A stretch of DNA of 64,000 nt from Paraspadella gotoi (GCA_051294375.1 CM119271.1:2122677-2186676), one strand, 5' to 3'; positions 11,812 to 23,146 are shown, counted from the first letter of the stretch. A program made the numbers and translations. Notes: generated from the letters alone by a model not told the origin.

Positions 11812-14177
11812 TATTGTTATTATTATTGTTAATATTATTGTTGAATCATAACTATAAATGATTTTAAAGCCGAACGCGTAAGCCCCACGAAGAAAAGGCT
11901 AATTTTTTTACTCATAAGACAAGAGGACAAATATTCTGTCGAAAATAAAACCAACGAAACTGGATAGCGACAGGAAAGCGAAAGAGACTCGCTGAATCAA
12001 AAGAACAGTTGGCCTCGAGGGGACGAGGAGACCCACGCGGGTTTTCTTTTCACGGATGACCACCGATTCTGTGATTCCTCTCTCACAATTCTTCTCTCCG
12101 AACTCGAGCTTGGTTCATCTAAAACAACTGAACACTGCGGCGAACACCATTTTCACAAAAGGCAATAACAAAAAAACAAAAAAAATATAAAAATTCTAAT
12201 CTTAATTTTTTAAATAATATTCCCATAATTTTTTTTAAATATTAGACCGAATAATAATTTTAAAAGTTAAAAGCCAAAAACGAAGGCTTTTCGTCCAAAC
12301 CTGCAACCCCGTCTGACACTTGGATATGTGCTCGTAATTTTTGCTCTCCACGGATCCGTCCGTCGGATCTCGGACGAGTATGTCGTTGACGCCGACTTGG
12401 AATATGACGGCGCGCGGATAAACAGCGCCTGGCGGCGACGGACGACGACTGGAATCTTCGGCGACGGAAGTCGTCGTCGACGCCGCCTCGTTAACGACGC
12501 CGCTTCGCCGCGATTTCTCCGCGACGGATTCTATCGACGTCTCGAAGCCGTCGGAAGCGACGGGTTTTTCCGACGAGACCTCCGTCCCTGCATCGGCGGC
12601 GTTGAGTCTCTTGACGCGGCGCTTCTCCATCTTGTGGAGGCAATCGTCGATGAGAGAATCGGGACCCTTGTGACCGGAGACGCGGAGGCGCCCCAAGAGC
12701 TGCACCTCGAAGTTGTCGTAGACGAGGGGACGAGAAGGGAGGGACCCGTCGCCCACGGAATCCGTATCGCGTGAGCAGGAACCCGATCTGTGAATTTAGG
12801 GTAAGTTTTAATAATACTATTGTGGCGGTATATTCACACCGCCTCACGTCCATCATCGTTCAGCCAATCCCATTGACTCAGAGCGTTGTGTTGTGTTGTG
12901 TTGTGTTCCTTCCACAGTCCTAACGACTTGCCTCTGCGTTGGCAAAGCGAGACCGTCCTAGGGTAACCGCGCCAGTGACTGGAGGCGTCACTGACGGTCG
13001 GCAGCCCCCAAAGTCAACAGTGAATGGGTATCACAGGCAACCCGGCTGTTGCCATACTATCTTCCCTTCCCTTCCCACACCACGATCCCCCGTACCTGAG
13101 CCTCGACTCCGCGGCGGTGGAACTCGAATGGGCGCATCGGCGCACCAAGTTGAAAATAGCAGGAACGACGTCCTCGGTGTAGCCGAGGAAGACGTAGCAG
13201 GTGTAGGGCATCTCCACGTTAGTGGCGTTCTTGGCGATGTAGGCGAAGCAGAGCTTGTCGCCGTGAAGGCGGACGAAGCGGGAGATGGTCGTCATTTCGT
13301 GTTCGAAAAGGACGGATGAATCCATCTCGGAGACGGCGCGGAGGAAGACGCGCTCCTATTATTTATTTAATAATGTTAAATCAATAATAAATAATAAATA
13401 AAGAAATACGTATGGAGTACAGGGCCTGATACCAACGCCCACCTGCGGGGCCTCCACGGCCGGCGCTCCGGGCGGCGGATAATTCACGGCGGCCACGGAC
13501 GTGCCGGCAATTGCCGAGAGGACAACGGGCGTCGTCGTGCCGATCCTTCGCATCTCGGCCATGACCCAGGGCTGCAAATCGGAAGGGTAGCGGCGATCCA
13601 TCACGGAATTCCCCAAATAGGCCACGCGAAACATTTTGGCCGATGACGGAGAGTCCTTGCGGACGGCATCGGAAAAAACAGTGCCGGAAGCTTCGGGTTC
13701 CACCGCCGTTTGTCCGCCATCCTCGACGGCGGCGGCGCCAGCGCCAGCGTTTTCGCACCCATGTTCCTCGAGAAATGAGACTGTACGGCGTCTCGGGCGA
13801 GGCGCGGCGTCGGTCGGGCTGGAATCGTCGAAGATATCCTCGTCGTCGGCGGTGTGGGCGTCGTTTGTCTCACCGATCGAATCCCGTCGAAGATCGCCGA
13901 TCATCTCGTCGTCGACGCTCTCCATCTCCCCACCCCCTCCTCCTCCTTCTACCGTCGATTCCCGCGAATACATCGCGGCTTCCTCTCGTAAAAGCGAGGC
14001 GGCGATAGAGGCGCCGCCGATGCTGGACGTCGAGGCCATGGAGATCCCGTCCACCTCCTTGACCTTCATGGCGACGCCGTTGAGGCTAGATGCATCCCCG
14101 CTTTCCGGTCCCGTTACCAAAGGTCGTCGTATCGCGGTCGGGGATGAGGTTTTAGTCAAATCGATTTTCGACGCCAT
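8574..14177 (-). CDS. TBC1D1/TBC1D4 (AS160)-like Rab GTPase-activating protein
   Basis: Approximate exons: 14177-13443, 13355-13096, 12788-12301, 11761-11420, 11307-10582, 10478-9290 and 9197-8574. Two PTB-type domains come first. The first is split over exons 1-3 (KMFRVAYLGNSVMDRR ... YTCYVFLGYTEDV). The second, in exon 4, has DHFGFIWRETV and CELCPMHQLHRLCREIEGV. A disordered linker follows, with HFFKKTAKKSLL and then a tandem phospho-motif array at 10225-10320. The TBC domain (exon 6) contains AILIDLSRTFP, carrying the catalytic Arg of IxxDxxR, and YCQGLSFVAGVLL, carrying the YxQG Gln finger, so it should be active. The C-terminus is a coiled coil (LEQANRKLKQQNFALLEQL). The family inactivates Rab8/10/14 and controls exocytic vesicle traffic downstream of AKT/AMPK. 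It is one ancestral-type gene; I cannot choose between TBC1D1 and TBC1D4. Confidence 0.9.
10225..10320 (-). repeat. Four tandem heptad phospho-motifs in the RabGAP
   Basis: The coding sequence repeats a 7-residue unit four times: RRGSLDP, RRASLDP, RHGSMDP, RRGSYE. Each carries a basic-x-Ser core that fits AKT/PKA-type kinases and 14-3-3 binding. The block lies in the linker before the TBC domain, where AS160 is regulated by AKT phosphorylation. Confidence 0.8.
11772..11807. repeat. (GA)n microsatellite
   Basis: Uninterrupted GA/AG dinucleotides, 36 bp, in the intron next to the exon for the second PTB domain. On the transcribed strand it reads (CT)n. Confidence 0.95.
12886..12905. repeat. 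(TTGTG)4 tandem repeat
   Basis: Four perfect copies of TTGTG in an intron of the RabGAP gene. Confidence 0.9.
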
Positions 14178-14664
14178 GATTCCATCTCGACTTTAAAATT
14201 TTACGGGCGGCGGGAGATTTGCAGTGTCAATACCTCCTTTTTTGACTTTTAATACAACCGAGTCCGTTAAATGAAGTACTACGCCGTCATTTCTCCCAGA
14301 GTAAATAGAGAAAGGAAGGCAATACTTTTTTTTCCGTCTTTCTTTGGTTTGATTTGGTTGCGATTCTTTTTTTTTTTTTTTTTTTAATCACAAGCGACAA
14401 TACTGATTTGGTAAAGTTTGCGAAGACTTAACGTTGATTTGGTTTTAATTACTTCGATATCTTGTTTGGTTTTTTTTTCTCGTGCGTCGTGGGGTAGAGG
14501 GGAAGAAAAGTAAGAAGGCGAAAGACAAGGCACTAATAGGCTAACGTAACTAAGACCTGGAAAGAGTAAAGAGAAAAACGAAGAGCTTAAATTAAAACAA
14601 AATCGAGTTAACGTAATTAACGGATTCAACTAACGAATAATAACAACGAAATAGAGACAGAGTG
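14178..14664. other. Intergenic, RabGAP/TRMT10C-like A spacer
   Basis: Contains long T runs (14369-14385 is almost pure T) and TTTTGG-rich sequence. No coding signal seen. Confidence 0.45.
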
Positions 14665-17240
14665 TCAGTTCGAGGCCGAGGTCCGCTTCCTCACGGACTC
14701 TAGGATTCTTTCGAATCTCAGTTCCGCGATTCGCTTCTCGAAATCCCGTTGCTCCGGTCGCCAACCGAGGACTTGCTTTCGCCCTAAAATAGGATTAAAT
14801 CAAAATTATTGTCTAGTATGTAAAAATCGAATAATTTTGAAATGAAGCAGTCAGTCCCCATATAAAATATTAAGCACAATTATAAGCCCACAAAATTCTT
14901 AAATGGAAGCCTTAAACCACCATATCCTGTCCAAAGTCAGGGAGCAAGATAGGTTATTTATTAAATCATTGGACGTACTAATTTTATGAAATTAAATAAA
15001 CCTAACAAAACAATGGGTTCCCTCACCGCGCAGGAGATTCCTATGCGCCAACCGCCAATCGCCTTCCGATTCCCTCGCGTCGACGATGACGGCGAAAACG
15101 TCGCTGAGCGCCAAGAAGGAATCTTTGTTCAAAGACTTTCGCGAGCCGATCGGACGACCTTTTCCGCCCACGGAGAAGTAGGTGTTCAAGTCCAAGCGGG
15201 CCGATCGAATCCCGAGCCTGAAGGAGGGATATTAAATAATAAATTTTAATGCATAGTATTCAAATATTATGGGAGTGAATAAATAAGACTGTGAGAGTCT
15301 TGATTGAAAGCTTGCAAAAACATGCTATGTTATTATCTTGTAAGTGTGATGGAGGCATTAAACCACCAAAGCCTGTCGAAAGTCAGGGACAAGATAGCTT
15401 ATTTATTAAATGATTGTTTAATTTTTATATTGGTTGTACCAATTTCATAATAATTGTCGATTGTTACTCGTTTCTTCATTTATTAATTTAGTTATAAATT
15501 TAGAAGAATTACAAAAACCACAAGAACCACCAGGACTACTCAGAACCGATAATAAAAAGTCATCGGTAAAGGCCGCCGTCTCGTTTATTCCGATGACCAA
15601 GAAAATCGAACCTTCCTTCCCCCCCCCACCACCGGTGAAACCCTGGCCTCTCTCTTTCTCCCTAACCTCTCAGCCTTCTCGTAAGTGACGTTCCGCGTTG
15701 GTTCCAGAGAATCCACGCAGGCGCCAAGAACGAAGACGTCCTCGTGCCGGAAACCCCCGGCCGCGCCCACCACGTCCGGCGAATCCGGGGTGAGGTAGAC
15801 GAGCCGCTCGAGAGGAAAGAGTTCCGAAAAGCATCGCGACGAGACGTTCCAGAGGAAATCGGGGAAATGGGAGAGGAGGCCGGCGGAGGCGGAATCATCC
15901 GCAGAGGCGTCGAGGTTGCAGAGAAAGAGGTTGAAAGGCTCGCGGAGAATTTGGTTGAGAGCGTAGAGCTCCTTCATCTGTCAAGTTTCAACTTGAGATT
16001 AAAGTCTTATAATTTTTTTTTTTTTTAATAAATTGATTTTTATTATTGAAGTCAAAATCACAAATGCATTTAAAGAAAGTAAATGTAGAAAAATGTTAGC
16101 TAAGACATCACATCATCGTAAATTAGTAGTAAACCTTTTTTTTTTTTAAATTTTCAATAATACTCTAAATATAGAAATATTATATTGAGGTATTTATTAA
16201 TTAAAAACTCATCACAGGGCGACACTCCGGACGAAAACGAACAAAAGTAGTAACAAACAAAAACAAAACGACATCGATTATTATACAAAAATCCGACTTT
16301 GCTTAAAATGAAATAAAGGTGGTCTCAAAGCCAAAAAGACCAAAACTAATATCCCAAAATGAAAGCCCAAACTCGCCTGGCTGTAAAAGGATCGCAGCTC
16401 CTTCTGTTGCATCCGGTAGGGAAGTCCCAGATCGACGACGATCGGTTGGCCGAAGCGGAGTCCGTAGAGGGAGTTGAGATCGGCTTCGTCGACTAGGAGA
16501 CTGTGGAGGAGGTTCGAGGGCGTCACGAGCGACTCGAGTGCGTCGTCGAAGGTGGGCGAGTTCGCGGAGAGATCACCGGGGCCGACGCGGTACTGGAGGG
16601 TAAATGAATGAATGTGGCAGTTTTGTTAACGAATCGTCGAGAATGTTCAATTTTTTAAATTAAATCAGAGGAGGATTTAGCCTGCCGTCCAATTCTCCTC
16701 TTTCTCTTCTTCTTCTTTCCTCCTCCTGCCCCTCAGTATATTTTGTCTAGCGATACATTCTTTAATTTTTACTCTTCGCGAAATATGCCATTATTTTCCC
16801 TCTATTTCTTCACGCCTTCAATACCCCTCAAGTAAATAATAGACACATGGAATATATTTATTCTCGGTGGCTGAGATAAAACTTACCTTGTTGACGAAAA
16901 ACCTCTTCTGATCCAAGGTCTCCAACTTGTCCCAAATCAGACGCTCCCGCCTTTCTTCCTCATCAGTGGCACTGGCGTAGATCCCCGCCAAATCATCCTG
17001 CCCGCCCCCATCTCCCGACCGTCGGCTCGCCGCCATCCTGCGGTCAAACGTCCGCCGATCAAGACTCCGCGGAACTCGAAAGCCGAGACTCCGCAGCGCC
17101 CGCCGCTCGATCTCGACGACGCGGCGGAGCGCGGCCTCGTCGCCGGAACTACGAAAGGCGTCGCAAGCCAACCGCAGCAGGCGGCGGGAAAAAAAAGACG
17201 AGAGTTCGGAGAGATCATCTCCGCTGTTTTCTGGCGTCAA
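14665..17240 (-). CDS. TRMT10C-like tRNA m1R9 methyltransferase / mitochondrial RNase P subunit 1, paralog A
   Basis: Exons 17240-16887, 16592-16377, 15977-15667, 15217-15027 and 14783-14665 give about 396 codons in frame. The SPOUT-type core is clear: YGLRFGQPIVVDLGL, LYALNQILREPF, LWNVSSRCFSELFP, LVYLTPDSPDVV, VFVLGACVDS, NVTYEKAERLGIRSARLDL and SLNKDSFLALSDVF. The length matches animal TRMT10C (about 400 aa). Enzymes of this family methylate N1 of purine 9 in tRNAs, and with SDR5C1 form the mitochondrial RNase P core. The 5' end is unresolved: the frame is open to 17240 but there begins with TTG, and an in-frame TAG lies further up, so a first exon is missing. Intron 2 has a GC donor (CAG|GCGAGT). 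Two introns carry copies of the 235-bp repeat. Paralog B lies at 51857-60563. Confidence 0.85.
14900..14989 (+). repeat. 235-bp interspersed repeat, copy 1 (3' part only)
   Basis: Shares GGAAGCCTTAAACCACCA and TCCAAAGTCAGGGAGCAAGA with the other copies. It lacks the 5' half. It lies in the last intron of TRMT10C-like A. Confidence 0.8.
15271..15450 (+). repeat. 235-bp interspersed repeat, copy 2
   Basis: Begins at GAGTGAATAAATAAGACTG and ends at TTGGTTGTACCAATTTCATA. It includes the AAGACT...AGTCTT hairpin and the terminal ATTGGT/ACCAAT palindrome. It lies in an intron of TRMT10C-like A. Confidence 0.85.
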
Positions 17241-19156
17241 TCCGAGTTTTTGATCTAAATCTAGTGACTACGACTTAAAAACATCTCGTTTCAAAAAAAA
17301 AGTTTGAGCAAACAATGTCGCATCTGTCTACGATAATTAAGCAGTAATAAGCTAATCCGATGATAAATCACAGTAATATTATCTGACTTTCAATTTGTGA
17401 TCATAACAGATCATAACAAATCGTAACATAACAAATCATAACAGACTTGCATAATTTGGTCAACTTGCAGTCATTTGAATATTTTGGTCTACTGGCATAA
17501 TTTGGTCAATCAAAAAATCAATCAATCAGAGATAGATATAGGGAAAATTTTAAAAATTCAAGTAAATATCTTTTGGTTTTCTAATTTAAACACTTTTCCA
17601 CTCCTACGATTCCATCAAAAATTTATATCCAGCTTAATCACATACATTCCTACCCACACACAAAATTTAATTTTAATTTCTTTATCCAATCACGAGTAAT
17701 TATATTTTAATGCAAAGTTGAAACGGACGGACGGACGAACATTTTTTTTTGCATAATTTTTCATAATTCGATGTTCTGATATGATAAAAATTATTTGCTG
17801 ACAAGATTTTGGGGTGGGATATATAATAATTATAAGTTAATATAAGTAAAATTACTTGAGTTTAAATGGAAAAAAAACAAAAGTAATATTTTTTTCATTT
17901 CCACTCGCATGATTCCATCGAAACTTTATATCCGACAAAGAGAATTATAGAATCGGAATCTGCGATAAAAAAAAAGACTTCACTCTCTAAGGGTAATAAC
18001 TAATAAGGGTATAACAAAGTCCTCCCTTTTATTTCCAATTATGACTACTGAAATGCGTCTGTAAACTGTACAATGTTCATAGACTTTCAGAAAAAAGACT
18101 TTATATTAATTTCCTTTCTTTTCGTTGTTTTTGCAAATTAGAGAAAGACAAAGTTTATTTGTTTATGTACAGAAAAAAGACTGAAAAACCTATTCTAGAC
18201 GCCAAATGTGCCATGTACTTTATTAAATCGCTTTCTCAATGGAGGTGCAAAAATATTTTTTTAATGTATTTTTAAAATCAAATAATTTAAATGTGGGAAT
18301 CGTTTATAATAATTTTTTATAACATTTTATTTTATAATCTCATTTTATTTTAAGTAACGTTTATGGACAAAGAGACCTTAAAGTGTGAGAGAGTTACATA
18401 TGTAGCAGTTATTAAAAACTACTTAATGCCCTTTACAGTAGAGATCTACTAATCAAATTAATTATACGAAAATTATTTATTTATACGTCTGATTAAGTGT
18501 GCGAGCGTTTTTTATGAAACTCGATGTCTGTATATTTCTAACTTTTGGGACTGCTACTACCAAATTAAAATCAAAAGTAGCAGGGTCAAAACTTTAGTCT
18601 TGATGTCTACTTTCAGGTAGAAGAAGAATTTTTTTAAAAATGTCAATTTAAATGCTCTTCTTGTTGCTATCAAAATTACTATATTACTAATACTATATAA
18701 TGATAAAAATATTTTTTAATCAATCTTGAAGTTGAAAAAGTTGAAACAAAAATAGAATTACAACTTTTAAAAATTCTTATCTATGTTTTCTTTGTCAAAA
18801 TTTAAAAAAAACTGACAAAATTATCGAAAGATGATGATGATGATAATTTTTAATAGTTTTTCTTATTTTTTACCCACTTAAGAGCAGATTATCAAATAAA
18901 GAATTATACTTAGTGTAGACACTTCTTGCAAGCTGCCTGAATCCGATCTTAAAATAAAAAAAATTAAATTTTTTAACCATTCCTATCTATAAATACATAT
19001 TAAAAATTAAATATATAGGGTATAGTCATGTTAAAATTTTTTTGTCCATCTTAATTTTTTTAAAAAATGTATAAATATTCGTTTAATTAAAAAATTTGAC
19101 CCAACTTGAGATAAAGACCCCTATTTACAGAGTACGAGCCTTCCGCAAAAAAGGTT
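17241..19156. other. AT-rich gene desert, 1.9 kb
   Basis: No coding frame seen on either strand. It contains a short degenerate tandem array of CATAACAAAT-like units (17398-17447) and a 33-bp direct repeat (17598-17630 and 17901-17933; 5 mismatches). There is also a GGAC run (GGACGGACGGACGAAC near 17725). It may be transposon debris or the 5' flank and missing first exon of TRMT10C-like A. Confidence 0.5.
17598..17933. repeat. Pair of diverged 33-bp direct repeats
   Basis: CCACTCCTACGATTCCATC... at 17598 and CCACTCGCATGATTCCATC... at 17901 differ at 5 of 33 positions and lie about 300 bp apart. This suggests an old duplication or repeat-element unit. Confidence 0.6.
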
Positions 19157-20218
19157 TCACTTTGTTTTAGAAGCTACCACATCTCTCGACCAATTCCAAA
19201 ATTTTTCTGCCAACTTCTCGTCGTTGGCCTCTGGAGTGTACAGCGGATGTGGCTGACAATCAGAATAATAAAGACCAGATTGAGCCTCAAACTCCTCGGA
19301 TACGGCGCAGCATATCGAGGTTTGAGCTCCACCCTCAATGGTCTTGAAAAAAAACATCAAAGGATTGTAATCGTTAAACCAAGGAATTGAAAATAGGTAA
19401 TGATCAAAATAACCTCTCAATAAATCCGTGGCAATAGCGCCTGGATGAAGAACGTAAGAATTTACTCCGGTCCCTGCTAATATTTTTGCAAGATGCTTGG
19501 CAAATAAAACATTTGCGAGTTTAGAGTTAGAATATCGAAAGTTGTTCCTTTTTGGATTGTGAGAAGCAAACAGTCGAAAATAAAAAGGCAATGATTCAAA
19601 TTTATTTTTCTCAAAATTATTTTTCCCGTCAACCAACAAATCATCAAAATCTTTAAAAGCAAAGGAATTGGCAAACATATAACCCATAGAGGAAACAGTA
19701 ACAACCCTGGCACCAACCCCTGATTTTTTTAGCTCATCAAGTAAAAGGTTAGTCAAATAAAAATGACCAATATGGTTCGTCATTAGGGTCTGTTCAATTC
19801 CATTTTCATTTTGTACAAGGCCCCCAAATGATACTCCAGCATTGTTGATAAGAATATCTAATCTCGGTTCATTTTGTTTAAATATTTTCACAAAACTTTT
19901 AACGGACTCAAAGGAAGATAGATCCAGCGGCATAACCACCACGTTTCGACTACCCGTCGAGCGCTCAATATCCTGTGCTGCATCTTTCCCCTTCCGAGCG
20001 TTTCGACAGGCCAAGATGACGCGGGCGCCACGTTGCGCCATGTCCATCGCCGTCGATTTGCCAATGCCTTTATTTGCGCCAGTCACGATCACGGTTTTTC
20101 CATCCAATCTCGCGGCGCTGGAACAATTTGGTCCAGCAAAAAACACAACGTGGGCAATGTAAAGAAACGCGTAGAGAAAAATGGGTAAGGTCACCGCCCA
20201 AAAAAATAATCTTGACAT
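19157..20218 (-). CDS. Short-chain dehydrogenase/reductase, retinol dehydrogenase 11-14-like, intronless
   Basis: One uninterrupted exon of 353 aa. The ATG at 20218-20216 begins MSRLFFWAVTLPIFLYAFLY, an N-terminal membrane anchor as in RDH11-14. The Rossmann fold then shows TGANKGIGK (NADP-binding glycine motif), RNARKG (Arg favouring NADP), DLSSFESVKSF and NNAG. Catalytic residues follow: VTVSSMGY (Ser) and YSNSK (Tyr and Lys). The region after HPGAIATDLLR forms the substrate pocket. It probably oxidises or reduces retinoids, steroids or lipid aldehydes at the ER or mitochondrial membrane; the exact substrate cannot be read. The lack of introns in a neighbourhood of spliced genes suggests retroposition or a natively intronless subfamily. 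Codon use is more AT-rich than in its neighbours. Confidence 0.9.
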   Translation of the reverse strand: MSRLFFWAVTLPIFLYAFLYIAHVVFFAGPNCSSAARLDGKTVIVTGANKGIGKSTAMDMAQRGARVILACRNARKGKDAAQDIERSTGSRNVVVMPLDLSSFESVKSFVKIFKQNEPRLDILINNAGVSFGGLVQNENGIEQTLMTNHIGHFYLTNLLLDELKKSGVGARVVTVSSMGYMFANSFAFKDFDDLLVDGKNNFEKNKFESLPFYFRLFASHNPKRNNFRYSNSKLANVLFAKHLAKILAGTGVNSYVLHPGAIATDLLRGYFDHYLFSIPWFNDYNPLMFFFKTIEGGAQTSICCAVSEEFEAQSGLYYSDCQPHPLYTPEANDEKLAEKFWNWSRDVVASKTK

Positions 20219-20670
20219 CTTGGCTTTTCTTATCGACAGGCATAAAATTCCCGAACTCTTGCTCAAACTATATAATTTTTAGTTTAAGTTTATGTTGGGC
20301 AGCATTCCAAGGATTGCTTATAAGTTTCCTATTTTAAAAAAAATGGGACAAAAAAGTGAAAGAAAGAGCAACAACTTGTATTTCTACGTGATTGGAAAAA
20401 AGAAAAACAAAAGTTCAACACCGTTTATCATGCGCTTGGGCAAGAGGGACTGTGGAGGGCACTACCGCATTCAACCCTACCGCAGTTTTAAGATAAATTT
20501 AAAAAAATAATGTTATGTACGACAAATAATATTGAAATTTCAGAAATAATATCGTCTGTTTCTCAACGGAAACAATTTTTAAACGATAAAGAATAACGAC
20601 ATATTTCGACTTAGATGAGCGCAAACCGTCCTCAAATACTGGCAACTGTCCTATTATTTCTTTGCCGGAA

Positions 20671-20674
<4 letters not shown>

Positions 20675-20729
<55 letters not shown>
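20675..20729. repeat. (CT)n microsatellite
   Basis: About 55 bp of uninterrupted CT dinucleotides upstream of the SDR gene. Confidence 0.95.
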
Positions 20730-20730
<1 letters not shown>

Positions 20731-21012
20731 AAAATTTCAAAAAATAGCCGTTTTTTATCATCTAAAATATATTTTACTGTGTGAAACAATCGAATGTTTT
20801 CATGTACTTTACTAATCTCAAACAAAACAGACCGAAAGAAACCTAATGTCTAGAAATAATATTATAATAAAAATTACTCAATACTCATGTTTTTGTGGTT
20901 TGGTATTTTAGAGGGATCAGTATTCAGTATCTAACTTTCTATTAATTCATGATATTAGTGGCCATTGTGTAATCTTTTCTTTTCGTTGTGTTGTTGAGAT
21001 AGCAAAGAATTT

Positions 21013-21066
21013 TATTTAAAGTTTTCAAACAACGATAATAAAATTGTTGTTTGAAAACTTTAAATA
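21013..21066. repeat. Perfect 21-bp inverted repeat with 12-nt loop
   Basis: The arms 21013-21033 and 21046-21066 are exact reverse complements (core AGTTTTCAAACAAC / GTTGTTTGAAAACT). The loop is GATAATAAAATT. It lies in the 3' flank of the F-box gene. Confidence 0.9.
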
Positions 21067-21469
21067 TTTTTTTTGTTATGATAGTAGTGATAAAAGCGAA
21101 ATCCGCAGGATCAACGCTAGGAGACAGCAACCTCGAGTTTTTCCGAGGGACCGCGCACTGAGGAGAAAGCCTCGACACGATACGGGGAAGAGAAAGTTTT
21201 TTCCATGGGAGGCGACGAGTGTGGACGATAAAAAAGGAAGAATCGCGAAAGACATTGTCTTCTTTATGAAATAAATGAATCCTAAAAAAATAATGTAAAT
21301 ATATAAAATCTCAAAGCAGTAAAAACATCAAACTTATAAAAAAAAAAATACGATGATTAAAAAATATCACAAAGTGTAAAAATTTGGAAAAAGATAAAAT
21401 CGGTGAAACCAAAAGTCTTCAGTAAAAAAAATTGATCGATCACAGGTCAACGAAAAAAGGGGAACATCC

Positions 21470-22930
21470 TCACATCATCCGCAGACGCTGAACGACGACC
21501 GGTTCCGCTTTCCAGAACGAGGGAGTGGTGATAAACGTGCGATGGGCCAGAATCTTCAACTTTTCCCGCGGAAAGATGGCCGTCAACCTTTGGTAGAAAA
21601 GAGAAAATGTAGAGGAGATGCAGAGTAAAGGATCTTGCTCGTCGTTCGGCCCCTGACAATTCACGAAGTCCCGTCTCTTTAGGCCATATTCATTAATCTT
21701 CGACCCGTGTGCCAAGATGCTGTGTGGCTCATGAATTCTCACGCCGTACCCGTCTATCGCCCATTCCAACAATTTTGGGAGCTTGGCCACTCGTTCGGCT
21801 AACTCGAGGAAAGAGGAGACTTCGAGACTCCCGCCGAACATAAACTTTTGAAGTCGGGAAAGCTTGAAGGAGCCGACGGAGCCCCGCAAGAGTTCGTCGA
21901 AGAAATGAATCAAAACCATCGGGTTCGAATCATCGTAGCAAAGAATGGTCAAATTTTCCGTCCGCGATACGGCGTCGAAGAAGCGGCGGGTAGGAACCAA
22001 CTCAACTCCTTTGTCTATAATCCGTACTTCCAGTCCGTGTATGGGGACGTCGGGAGGGACGTGAGCATCGGCGTCGGCCGGAGAGTTCAGCAGAAAGGAA
22101 AGGCGCGTGTCATTGCGGAGCTGATGGAAGAGGGCCCACATGGATTCGTCCATGGGCGGATTGAGAACATTCAAACGCTTAATAGCGTGGACGATAAAAT
22201 GGTTGAGCCTAGGAAGACCCTTGGCCAAATGGAATAGCGATTCCGGGAAGAGGTGGTTCGTGGAGAGGCACAACTGTTCGAGGGCGCTAAAGGAGAAAAT
22301 CCATCGAGGAAAATAATTAACGTTGGTAAAGTGAACCACGTCCAAGGTTTTGAGGGCGAGAAAAGTCTTGTGGAGCATAACGTCGTATTTGTTTCCGGGG
22401 TCGAACAACCACGGATGATGTTCCAAGCTCAAATGGATGAGGGACAAATGCTCCAACTCGTAGCCGATGGGAATCTCTTCGTTAAAAAATAGCTTGGGAT
22501 TCATCACTAGCGAAAAGTAATGCTCCTCGTGGATGCTGTCGGTCTTAATCTGCGGGACCCTGGGATACAAATTGGGTCGCACTTTGGTCCCCGCGATGAT
22601 CAGCGACCTCATCTTGGTCCGGTCGCACAGTCTGGCGCTTCGAAAGATCACTCGAACTACGTCGACGGGATACAAATCCAAGATCGCCAAGACCCTGGCC
22701 CTGCGGCCGTGGCGTCGCACCATGTATCCATGGACTCGGTTGTTGTTCTCGTCGAGAACGAGGCTGCCCGAGAAGGCGTCCTCGAGAAAGACTCGATTCC
22801 AATGGCCGCAGACGCCGGCGCAGGCGATGCGAGAATCGAATCCGAGGTGGTCGAAGACCAGGCGAAGGACGTCGCCGGGGAGTTGGTGCCATTTAGACCA
22901 TTCCGTCGAGGCGTCGAGGGAGTCCGCCAT
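21470..22930 (-). CDS. F-box protein with leucine-rich C-terminal region, intronless
   Basis: A single exon encodes 486 aa from the ATG at 22930. Residues about 14-50 form an F-box: WHQLPGDVLRLVFDHLGFDSRIACAGVCGHWNRV, with the L-P-x-D/E-x-L core and the C-x-W motif. The rest contains irregular leucine-rich segments (LEHLSLIHLSLEH, LKTLDVVHFTNVNYF, LEQLCLSTNHLFPESL, LPRLNHFIVHAIKRL) typical of degenerate F-box LRR arrays. The F-box would bind SKP1 in an SCF ubiquitin ligase, and the LRR part would select a substrate. No orthologue is recognised, and such genes often belong to expanded lineage-specific families. Like the neighbouring SDR it has no intron. Confidence 0.82.
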   Translation of the reverse strand: MADSLDASTEWSKWHQLPGDVLRLVFDHLGFDSRIACAGVCGHWNRVFLEDAFSGSLVLDENNNRVHGYMVRRHGRRARVLAILDLYPVDVVRVIFRSARLCDRTKMRSLIIAGTKVRPNLYPRVPQIKTDSIHEEHYFSLVMNPKLFFNEEIPIGYELEHLSLIHLSLEHHPWLFDPGNKYDVMLHKTFLALKTLDVVHFTNVNYFPRWIFSFSALEQLCLSTNHLFPESLFHLAKGLPRLNHFIVHAIKRLNVLNPPMDESMWALFHQLRNDTRLSFLLNSPADADAHVPPDVPIHGLEVRIIDKGVELVPTRRFFDAVSRTENLTILCYDDSNPMVLIHFFDELLRGSVGSFKLSRLQKFMFGGSLEVSSFLELAERVAKLPKLLEWAIDGYGVRIHEPHSILAHGSKINEYGLKRRDFVNCQGPNDEQDPLLCISSTFSLFYQRLTAIFPREKLKILAHRTFITTPSFWKAEPVVVQRLRMM

Positions 22931-23146
22931 GAGGAAGGCGACGCCGGAGGTAGAAATTATTTTTTGACGTTATTAATGTTTAGAAAATAGACAGTTCCTT
23001 TGAATCGGAAAAATACATTTTAAAACGTTAACCAGTAAATGTTCAATAATCGTAAAATAAAAATAACAATTTGTAAAAGATTGTATAACTTGAGCACCAT
23101 GTTAGCATATCACAAAGTAAATATAAAATTATAAAAATGAAACGAT

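Larger units (their letters stand above)
20219..21469. other. Intergenic between SDR and F-box genes
   Basis: Holds a (CT)n microsatellite, a perfect 21-bp hairpin at 21013-21066 and a GC-richer segment at 21110-21260. That segment has short overlapping ORFs on both strands (about 60-76 aa), none recognisable. I do not call a gene there. Confidence 0.45.

Noticed and set aside
21044-21274. 76-aa plus-strand ORF in the GC-richer spot downstream of the F-box gene
   Set aside because: It starts inside the 21-bp hairpin, is very basic and shows no domain; antisense ORFs of similar length overlap it.
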